From NCBI GenBank assembly GCA_038326165.1, contig JBBQJT010000003.1, positions 46,190-110,189 on the forward strand: a DNA stretch of 64,000 nucleotides, in the 5' to 3' direction. The translations under genes and the position numbers were made by a program. Source of the DNA: JAEUUM01 sp038326165. GTDB taxonomy: Bacteria; Bacteroidota; Bacteroidia; Chitinophagales; Saprospiraceae. Under the pieces are notes generated by a model. That model was given only the letters and a program-made list of their open reading frames with translations, made no database searches and had not been told where the DNA came from. Shown piece by piece: positions 1 through 12,000 of the stretch (position 1 is its first letter; each line of letters begins with the position of its first letter).

Positions 1-3000
1 ACTACCCAAGGCTTTCTTGCCCAAGATGTGGTTCGTAATCTGAATGATATCCAGTGTTGATACACCATTCAATGGTTCAGTATCTTTCAGCGGTACTAGG
101 GTATAATTTCCGCCTAAGGACATAGGAGGGAAGTTAAAGTTACCTGTGTTGTTGGTAATTACCATTGGCATACCACTTCCAGCAAGTTGTACTTGAACGT
201 CACTTACACCAGCATTGCTACCAACTTGTATTTTACCACCTACAGTGATCATATCCATGGTGTCACCGCAAACCATAAAGTTATCGGTAATCAAAATGAA
301 AGTTTCACAGAAGTCCTGATTTCCAGCTTCATCGGTAACCCAAACTTGAACTGGGCGGCTTCCCAAGCTATCACATGTATAAGTAACGATGGTATCATTG
401 ACATTTGGTGAGAATGAAAATTTCAACTTTTCAGCCGCAGTGCAGTTATCAGTACTACTTTTATTGAAGGCTTCAGCATTGATCATCACCATTCCGGTAA
501 CCATAATAGCTGTTGAAAGTCCATTTGCACAAACCGGACTAGGTTTTTTAGCATCTACTATCGTGATATCATATTCACATATAGAATAATTGCCACAACC
601 ATCTTCAATTCTGAACCAAATGTGGTGCTTACCTAATGGAAGATTGCCATTAAATACAGGACCAACACCATTTAGATCATAATTGCCATTGTCAGATATA
701 TCCACTTTCCACTGGTACTTCAAAGAAGCTTGTGGAGCACATGCATCAAAACCTAGTTTGGTAATTGAGACAGGGTTATTCGAACAATCTGCAGCAAAGC
801 TCATAATAACAGTGTCCTTAGGACAAGTATAAAACTGAGGAGCTTTGGTATCGATTACTTTAATGATCTGCTTGAACTCAAAGTAACCATCACCATTATC
901 ACGGATAATGTTTTTATTGTTGTCAAACTGATTGTTCACCACATTATCAGCTGGATTGAAATCAAACTGTGTAAAGTCAACATCAATACCACCGAGTGTA
1001 TTGTTCGTTGCTTTAGGGTTGTATTTACACCAGTCAATAACTTTATAGGTACGAATCACTTTGTAACAAGCGTCAGTTACAACATTGAATATTTCATCCA
1101 CTATTTCAACCGCAACGATTTCACAGTCACCAGTATGCTTCAAAGCACCAAGACCAGTAACTTGATCAAAAGACAAGCAGTCGGTTACAGTCACATCATC
1201 CGGGAAGTCAATATCCAATGGAGTGTTATCAATTAAGTTAACTTTCTGAATACACTGAGCAAAGTTGCCACTAAGGTCAGTTGCTGTCCATCTTCGATTG
1301 ATGAATGAACCACCCAAACACTGACCAAGTTTAGTAAGATCAGAGAATGTAGTGATCAGGCCACAATCCATTGCATTATCTGTTGCAATAGGTTTAAGCG
1401 ACAAAGGAGTGCTGTAAGTTAATTTCAACTCAATTGCGTTTAGAACACCACCACCTAAGGGAGCATTGTCGATGACTTGCAAAGTCCATGTGCCAGTAGG
1501 ATTCTCTTTATCAACATAAGACATCTCAGAAACTTGTGGCTTCACTTGACCATTCACTGCAATAGTTGCACCATTGCAAGCAAAATTAGAACCTTCATCG
1601 TTGAAAGTAGCATTGATGTCTTTCTTGGTATTTCCGCAGCTTCCGCCTTGGAACAATGTCAATACAGTACCTTGAGGACTGATCAATTTGATTGTTAATT
1701 GATCAATAAAGTCATGTTTAAGATCCATCGCAAAATCAACATCAGCAATTCTTGCAGAAGCTGGAAGGCCAGATACAACTATCTGTTCTTCAATCGCATT
1801 TGCAAAATTCATAGAAATTGTCTTGCCTGATGTTTTCTTGAAATTGACATTTGCTTGATCAGTAGGTTGAATTGGATCACTGCACTGAAGTGTAATATCA
1901 GCAGGACAAGTAATGACAGGTTTGATTTTGTCATTCACTTTGGCTTCAACCATACAATCATTAAAGTTACCACTTGCATCTGTCACTCTCAAAACAATCA
2001 TCACAGGACCATTATTCACATCACAACAGTAGAACGGAACTTTAGGTGCAAAATCCGTATCATCACCGCCAGCGCAAGCCGGGTTGTCCATACGTCTCAC
2101 TTGGAATTTAACCGGACCACCACATTCATCATAACTACCATCATCGAAGGTGGAAGCGTTTACATAAGTGATTGGATTGATAAGAGATACCACTGTAAAT
2201 TCATCGCATACCGTAACTGGAGGCTCGTTTTCGAATACATTTACATCCACTGAACAAGTTGAAACATTGCCACAAGCGTCTGTAGAAGTATATTTCACAG
2301 TAATGGTACCAAAACCGATTTCAAAAATTCCACCATTCGTTGGTTTGTCATAAACAATACCATTAGAAGTAACGGATGTTTTTGTTACCACATTCAATGC
2401 ACTGCTGCAATTATCTTGAACTTGAATTGAAGGAGCTTGGAAAATTGCTTTACATGTCGTTCCATCTCCATCAACACTATAAGTAAATGCTGAAGGATTT
2501 GGACAAATTTGAATAGGACCCACTTTATCTTTGACAAAGATTGTCTGAACTTGTGTGATCATATTATTTGAACATGCATCCATAACCGTCCAAGTACGAA
2601 GTATTTTATAACTATTCTCACAAACCGGAATAATTTGGTCTTGTGCAGGCGCTACCATCAATTCGCAGAACTTGTTAATAGGCATACCATCAATTGTTGG
2701 TACTCCAGTATTAGCAGGCGTTGTATTTGGATTTACACAAGACAAGGAAGGTGCTTGAATATCATCAAGATTCAGAGGAAATTTCACCTCAGCCAGAGTT
2801 GCTCGTTTTATGAAAATCGTCTGAACACAAGGTGTAGCTTGATTTCCCACTTCATCTTTGGCGTTCCAAGTACGGGTAATAACTGCTGACCAAGGACCAG
2901 TACAAGATGGGTCACTAATTGTTTCACTGAACTTAATAGTTGCAGGATCAACAGAGCAATTATCATCAAATATTGGAAAACCAACCAAACTTGGATCAAG

Positions 3001-6000
3001 GCCATCATTGTTGCAGCTTACTGTAACGTCTGCGCATGTGATAGTAGGCTTCAGTTTATCCTCAACCTTCAGACTACCCCAACATTTGTTTCCAGTAAAT
3101 GGATCAGTAACGGTAACTTTAAAAGTCTTATTAACATCAGCACAAGTGAACAAGTTGGTCAATGGACCTTCGATATCTACAATATACTGAGAGTAGCAAC
3201 CATAATTGCCTTCCAGGATCATGTCGGCATTCAATAATGCTTCACCGTTTTGATCCAAAGACACATTTGAAATATTGTTACAAACCAAATCAGATGGTGG
3301 AGTTGGGAAGAACTGCACCTGTTGTGAAATAGTTTGCACACAACCTGGAGTAGATGTATTCGGTTGATTAGTACCATCAAATGTAAATCTGACAGTGTAA
3401 GTACCAGGAGCAATCTGAGCAGGATTCAACTGTGTTATATTGTTCTGGAGTAAAATAGTATTTGTTGCGTCGTATAGTGCAAATGTTCCTATTCCCATTT
3501 GAGGCAATGCATTTCCAACTAATGGAACAATCGGATGATTGGCACAATAGTCAGAATTTAGGCCAACAATAACTGGATTTGGATAAAAACATGTGTTTGC
3601 ACTTGAAACCGTGTCACCTAAACCATTTGCAAATGTGATAGAATAACCTATTGCATCTACATGGATACCAGTCAATACATATTGTCCAGCAGGACCTTCA
3701 ACCGGTTTATTTCCAGCAGGGCCAGTTGTAAATGGTATTGGAGCTGCAGGAGGAGCCGGTGAAATTGTTCTGAACAAACCGCTAACTGAAGTAATGTACC
3801 AATTCTGTCCAGCTGGAGCAGTAATGGTGATTATTTCGTCAAACTGACCGTTTACTTGGTTTGTAGCATTGTTTTTACAAGCGCAAGGATCGGTCAATGT
3901 CACACCACATGCAATGATATTGACAGTTACCGGGATTGGTAAGCTTGAACAACCATTCAAAGGATTAGTAACAATAACATAAACTGTTTCAATTCCCAAA
4001 GAACCGGTTGGCTGATATATCTGACCGTTAGAACCGCTCACCTGAGATGGATTAACTGGCACAGTCAAAAGGGCATTCTTAAACCACGAGAATTGTCCAC
4101 CTGGAGTAACACTACTGGCAGTCAAAGCTGAAATAAACCCTTGATAACAATAAGTACCAGCACCTGAAGCAGTCACAATTGGAAGAGGACCAACTGTTAC
4201 CCTTTGGGTGCATGTTGCAGTATTGCCGTTTACATCGGTAACCGTCCAAGTAACCGTGGTGGTTCCTAAAGGATAGATACCTGAAGCATTGTTCGTGTTG
4301 TTGAAACTATTCAAAACAGTTACAACTCCGCAATTGTCACCTGTAGTTGGAGCAGGAATAGTCACCACTGGTGGAGAACAACCCACTGTAACGTCGGAAG
4401 GACAAGTAATAGTAGGAACTTGAGTATCCTTTAAAGTCAATGTGGATGTACATGTTCTTGTATTACCAGCAGCATCAGTTACGGTGAAAGTAACTACTTG
4501 TGTATCGTTGTTGGCTGCACCAAATAAAGTCCCAGCAATTGGAGACTGTGTTATAGAAACAATAGTACAATTATCGGTTGCTACCAGTTCTGGAAGCAAG
4601 TTTGGAACTGTACCGTTACAAACATTTAAGTTGGTAGAGATATTCCTACTTGGTGGACAAGTTACTATCACTGGAAGGATATTATCCTTCAGTGTCAATG
4701 TAGCAGTGCAAGTCACTGTATTTCCACCTTGATCTGTAACTGTAAAAGTAACCAACTGCATGAAATTATGAGCATTACCGAACAATGTTCCTGCTGCTGG
4801 CACTTGAGTAACCACAGTTATACAGTTGTCTTTGTTTTCAATTTCAGCAATCATATTAGGCACTGTACCCTGACATGTACCAGCATTGACAAAAATATCT
4901 CTGCTAGGAGCACACTTGGTAATAATTGGCTTTTGAACGTCTTTTACTTCAATTGTAAATACACACTCTGGAGTTACGTTGCCAAAGTTATCTACAGCAA
5001 CATAGTGAACTGTTGTTACACCGAAATTGTAGTTACGCGCTCCGGCATGACCAAGAATAGGGTCATTTGTCGGATTACCATCACCAGAAAGACCTAGGAT
5101 ATCAGATCCACCTAATATAGTCGCTCCAGTGGTCCAGAAGTAAATATCAACGTTTGTATCACAATTATCAGAAGCTTGAACTTTTGAGAAATTCACAAAA
5201 GCCATACACATATCCGGATCGTTACCAACAATAATATTAGCTGGGCAGTTCAGAATAGTAGGAACCATTTGATCTCTAACCAAAACTATAGTAGTACATT
5301 GGTGACTGTTTCCATTAGCATCAACTACGGTCAACACAACAGGAACAGTGGTGCCAGCTTGAGCACAAGTAACTTGAAGGACTGAAATAGATCTGGTACT
5401 CAATTGACAATTGTCAAAACTAGCCAAATCAATATCCAATACATTCAACGGTACAATACCATCATCATCTAAAGGAATGGTAAACGATGGTTTACACACT
5501 GCAGTTGGATTTTCATTATCAATGATAGTAACATTAGCCGTGCAAGTTGAAGTATTTCCAGATAAGTCAGTAACTGTAAATGTTACAAGTTGTATTGAGT
5601 TATGCACTCCACTAAAGTTTGTCCCAGCCAATGGGCTTTGACTAATAGTCAAATTAGCTGTTGCTGTGCAATTATCCATTGCAACCAAACCTGGTACTAA
5701 GTTAGGAATATTGATAGAACAATCTCCAGTACCGTTGGTGCTTGTATTAATTGCAACACTTGAAGGGCAAGTTGTAATTACAGGCTTTTCAACATCTTTC
5801 ACCATAATTGTGAATGAGCAAGTACTTGAATTGCCAGCTACATCTGTAGCTCTGTAAACAATCGTACTTTTTCCCCCTGGGAACATCATTCCATTTACAG
5901 TTCCATTTCCTGGTGATACTACACCGTCAGGGTATGTAATGAAATGAGTCAAAACATACGGACCAGGGCAATTGTCAGAAATCACTGGATTCAAACCAAT

Positions 6001-9000
6001 AAATCCTACTGAACAATCATTCGAAGCATCGTCTACTTGAACACCATAGGTGAAAGCATCAAAGTTCAGATTCATTCCTGTATTGTCCACTGTTACGTCA
6101 GGAACACATGAAATAACTGGAACTTGTCCGTCATTTACTGTAACAGTAAACTGACAAATTGCAGGACCATTCCCAGATGGATCTCTGTATTCATATCTTA
6201 CTGTGGATATTCCTTTAGGAAATTGCGTATTACTTGCTTGGCCTAATACAAGGGTTCCAAACACATTCATACCACCACAGTTGTCATTGAACACTGGAGT
6301 TTGGTAGCTTACCAAATCAGTACACAATCCTGGGTCAGTTGTAGTAACTATATTACTTGGGCAACTGGACACTGTTGGCACTTCATCATCAATTACCGTA
6401 ATAACATTACTGCAAGTTTGAGTGTTGCCATGGTTATCAGTTGAAGTCCAAACTACTATAGTTGAGCCTAGAGGAAAATCAAAATTAGCCAATGATGATC
6501 CACCAATTTGGTAATTGTGATTCAAAGCTGCTACCGCGCAATTGTCTGTGTTAGAAACCGGATTCAAAGTAAATCCTGTATTGCGGTATCCGCAGAAATT
6601 CGGTACTGCATCACCTGAAGTATTAAAACTAGCATTTGCTGCGCAAGTTATAACTGGCTTTTCATTATCAAATATCACTACTTGAATTGAACAAATACTC
6701 GTTTGGCCATGTGTATCATCAGCCGTAAAAGTAACAGTTGATGCACCTACCGGGAAAGTTACATTGTTTAATGTTCCTGATCCTGACAATGGTGAAACAC
6801 CTGCACTCGCTGTCCAAGAAATATTTGCAGTTCCACAATTATCAGTAGCGGTTGCTTTCAAATTGCTTAAGCCAATACCACATGAAGGAGCAGTATTTAA
6901 AGTAACTCCACCAATTTGAGATCCTGCATTCAATCCTGTACCGTCTGTGTTAACAGTAACATCAGATGGACAAGTTATGACAGGAAACTCATTATCAACA
7001 ACAGTTATTGTAAATGAACAAGTTGACATATTGCCAGATAGGTCAGTTACCTTCCATGTTACAACAGTTGCACCTAATGGAAATTCTTCATCATCAAGGC
7101 TTGTTCCACCAAAATCATAATCATGGGTTGCACTAGCTATTCCACAGTTGTCGGAAGGAACCACATCTAAGGCAGTACCATTCACTTCATGCAAACAATC
7201 ACCCGGCATTCCATCAGCACTTGTATTGAGTGTAATTGACGCTGGGCACATTGATCCTGGATCGTTCATATCAACAATATTCACAGTGTAAGTATTGCTA
7301 GTAGTGCAAGAATTAGGTCCGGTTTCTATCACAGTTATAGTGTGCGGTCCGCCTAAAACATTGCTCCATGTTACATCGATTGTATTTCCAACAGGAGGCG
7401 TTGTGATAGTTCCACCCGATGAAATACTCCATGCATAGCTATTTCCTATAATTGGATTTGAAACCAAGTAAGTAGCAGTCGCACTAGGGCATACTACATT
7501 AGGGCCTGTAATAGGATTGGCAATAGGGCTTGGAATAACTTCCAAGTCAAGGAAGAAAGGCTGGAAAGCCTCACAACCATTTGCAGCTTTGGCAGTATAG
7601 CTCAATCGAATCATACCATTTCCAACTCCTGTAAATGCAGCAGTTTGACTGGTAGAAGATTGACCCCCTGGCGCAGCATTGTTATCAGTAAAATTACCAG
7701 TTCCTATAAATCCTACAGGTTGTGGTGACACGATAGTCCAATTGTGCATCCAAGGTCCCGGGTGGGTAGGAAAAGGTCCTGGAACCCCTTCAACCAATCG
7801 TGTATGATTTTGACATACTTCCTCTGAACCATCGAGGGTTGCTGAGACAAATACTTTAGGTAAAATATGAACTCTTAATTCATAAGTAGGTCCAAAACAG
7901 ATTTCGGTTTCTGCTGGATTGCTTATGTCAATTTGAGGTCGGAAAGTATAAACAATGGTTTCAGTTAAAGCACCATTATTCATAAGGAACTCATTAAATG
8001 TTCCTCCGGTCTGCACTTCTAGACCATTTGTGTTATCGGTGGTATTGGGATGGCCTCCGTTTGGTAACCCCGCCGCCACTGTAGATCTTGTTACATTAGG
8101 TGCGCCAGACAGGTCAATATCAAACAATTCAAATTCAACAAAATATGGCGCCATATTCATGTTTTTCATGACAAACAGCTGTACTAATTCAGACGGATCT
8201 GGTCCATCACTTCCGCAAATTGTAACATCAATGATGCGGTTCAAAACATCGGTAAACAAAGGAGGATTTAGATCTGGAGTTGGTAGAACATTGACTATTA
8301 TCCTCTGTGTAGTTCCAGCACAAGCTCCATCAGGATCCGTGTTTGCTGGCAAACCTGCTGCATTTGCATTGTTGGGATCAAAAGAAGGTGTAACTTCTAT
8401 GGTAACTTGCTGCGGTGACATGGTCGTATTATCAAACAGAGGTAATCCCGATAGAGGAGAAATAAAATCTGTTTTCAAGACACCCGTTCCATCAGAACCA
8501 ACATTATTTATTGTACCTGATGCGCTCAAGGTTACACCTACAGGTACAAGTATTTGGACATCATACTCTAAGTCACCCATATCATTTGTAGAAGCTAAAC
8601 TCTGTTCAACTACCTGTGTTGGATATTGACGCACTTGTATCAATCCATTTGGTGATGTATTGTCACAGATATCTATCGGTGCTCCTTGCATCATCACATT
8701 GTCATTGACAGGACCAGCAATATTATCCAACTCAAGCTGAGGCTTAGGATAAACGATTGCGCGCACTTCAGTTGGTGTAAGCATTGAAGGACACTCTGTT
8801 CCATCAGCCAAAATCCAAATAGGTGTCAATTCATATATGACTCTTCTATCATGTGGTGCCAAATCAGACAATGTCAAAACTGGCGCAGCACAAGGTGTGG
8901 CATCATTATCAGAGCCATTGAATAAAATATTTCCAGCTGCATTAATCGTTTGTGTAATACCTTGTTGGGATTCAATCTCTTGACCACAATCTGAGGCAAT

Positions 9001-12000
9001 TACCGATATCTGACCATAATCAAATGGAAAAGCTCCATTTGGACCGGTAATATCCGTTAATGTCCATTGCATACGAAATCCGGTAACACCCGCAGGGAAA
9101 GCGGAAACAGTCCCATTAAACGCAAATCCACTTTCCGAACATACTCTCCGTGTCTGGTTGTTGTTTCCAGATGTATTGGTTAGTGTTACAAAATTTGCTG
9201 GGTCAGGTATTATATTTATGTTTAAGCCCAAGGGAACTCCACTACATTCTAATGCGGAATTCAATCCTGGTAACCCGTCTGACTCATAATAAGGTATTGC
9301 AGTAAGGCCAACAACTGCAGTACTTGCGTTGTTGTTAATCAATGGAAATAAATCAAAATTAGCAGGTAACAATGCTCCTGGCACATCAAGTACTGGAGGT
9401 AAACCAGTAATTCCAGTGGGATCGTTCACAACAAAGTGGATGAACAATGGATTGCCATTCTTGTCAACTAAAGCACCTGGAATGCTACCAGCAAAATTTA
9501 CTCCAGTGCCTGAACAAAGTGTGATTGAACTTGGGTTATTCAGTGCTCCGGTAATCGTAGTAGTTGGACCTACTTGAGCTCCAAGATTGTCTAGTTTTGT
9601 AAATTCACCAGCAAGTGTTGGCAAATTATCTACCATTACCATAACTCTTCCATTGTATTGACAACCTGAGCCCAGACCGTCAACATCGAAATGCAAATCG
9701 AACATTGTGCCCGGAGCAGGATTGGAAGGAATTGTTAATATATTGGTTGCTGCACTATAACTGGCAAACGGAGGAGCCACAAGGCCCGGATTGTTGAACC
9801 AATCAGGACTTGTTTGAAATGTTTTGCCTGTAACTGGGCCATTAGAAATTAAGGCACCTTTTGCCATACTTGAACCACCAGGTACTGATGGATCATCAGG
9901 ACAAATAGTAATTGGTGGCGCAATAATTCCGAGTGTGTTGTCGACCAGAGTTGCATCTGGAGTACGAAGTATTAAATTGCTATTAAAGCTGTTATTGTAG
10001 TCAATTATAATTCCGTTGTTCGTGATTGGAACAGTTCCAATATTAGTACCTGCATAGGTGGTTTCTATAATGGCGTTATTGATGAATACGCTATTGTTAT
10101 TAATCTGACCATCAGTGCTCAATACACTGCAAGTATTATTGAAAAAGAAACTCAAAGGGTTCGAAACATAAGCAGCTCCACCAACCAAAAAGTTGATAAA
10201 GATTGAGCCTGTTCCTGTACCATTACCATTATTGACAACAGCACCAGCAGTTTGAAGGAATCCTACAGAATTGCTACCAATAACTACAAGTGAGGAACCA
10301 CCAAAATTATTGAATGCTGAATTGTCATTTAAGAATCCAATGGGAAATGGTGCTGGAAATTCGATAGCCAGATCACTACTTAATGTTTGGGTAACTATCG
10401 AAAGGTTTGCATTAACAAATCCATTGCTTGTTCCAGCATATATTTCAACTCTACCAAAATTATCATTGATCAAACTAGCTGAGTTGTTATTCAAAAATCC
10501 ATTTGTAAGGTCACCATCAATTCTCAAAAATGATTGATTGTCTGCCACTGTAAAAACAGTACCGCTTCCGTCATTGTTAACTCCATTGATACCACCAGAA
10601 CCCGTAATCAGAATTTGACTTCTGTTTATGGTATTCGGATCCAAAGGATTGTTGTTGGTAAAAATCTCTGTATTTTCAATTCCATCTTGAGCAAAATTCC
10701 TGATTGAAATTCTGCTGTCTGTATTATTGGTAAATTGTCCTGAGTTGTTGATACCATCAATAGGTATATTTCCAACACATGGACCTATTGCTACCCCAAT
10801 GTTCAATTGAGATAATGGAGCAGCAAAACTTGTGTTTACAAAGTCTCCAGCATTCTCAACCCCATGTCTACCACTTGAAGCAATATTAATAGTAGCACCT
10901 GTTCCTGAACCAATATTTCCATTTTGAAAATATGAATTGGCTTCATTGTAGATTGCTGACATGGTGTTGTTAATTCCACCTTGACAAATATTTATTACTG
11001 CACGATCCAAGTTGAAGAAACTTGTTATAGGCAAGGCAGCTGGCGAAACGTTGTTGATACCTTCGTTGCCAGTATTCGTAGTATTGATTGTCGTTCCCAA
11101 GTCTCTGTTGGTGAAACTTGCATTTGCATTTCGAATACCAGCTAATACCGTATTTTGTATGCTAATATCTGCTCCAGATGAATTCACAAAAAATCCATCA
11201 TTATTATTGAAAATACCAATTCGCACATCATCAGGAAAGAGCGAATTGATGAAAATCTGAGCATTATTTGTACTCGTAAAACTTGCATTATTATTAACTA
11301 TCCCAGAACTGGCATTTTCAACTTGAACTGAACCAGTTGAGCTGGTATTGCTAAATACAGCATCATTAACGTTTAGTATGCCTATTGTCAAATTGATGGA
11401 AGCAGCATCATTTGCATTCACAAATATTACTGCACTATTGGTTAGAGTAGCTGGACCATTTAACGCACTATTTCTAATTCCGTTATCTTGAACATTACCA
11501 ATTGTGATCATCCCTGATGGGGAATTGACAAAAGTAGCTGCAATTCCATTTGCTCCTGCATTATTGATTCCATTTTGACCACCTGCACCCACATTTCCAA
11601 TTGTAATCTGATTGGTATTGTTGATGATTGATGGTGGCGAACCAATTGCTGTAGGCGAATTTAAAATCCCGTTGGCAGATACATCATTGATCCTGATTTC
11701 ATCATTGTTATTCAATGTCCCTCCTCTTACAAGGATTCCATTGACATAATTGGTAATGTTAATCACGTTCAAATTTGTAAATATTGAACCTTCCTGTACC
11801 CGCAAAGCAAATGAAGCACCCGTTCCAACTAGAGTCAAAGTCAAACCAGATGGCACTGTTGCTACTGCACCTGGGGCTATGTCCAGCCGTAAAAAGCTCA
11901 GTGCTCCAAGTCCATTTGCTGGATATGGAGTAGCACCATTCGGCACAATAACAATTCCGCCTGCCATTGGCAGAACGTTACCTGCGTAGTTGATTGGATT

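Noticed and set aside
7955..8629. 224-residue plus-strand frame
   Set aside because: Lies antisense within the giant gene, whose minus-strand frame codes for clear domain sequence; no family resemblance.
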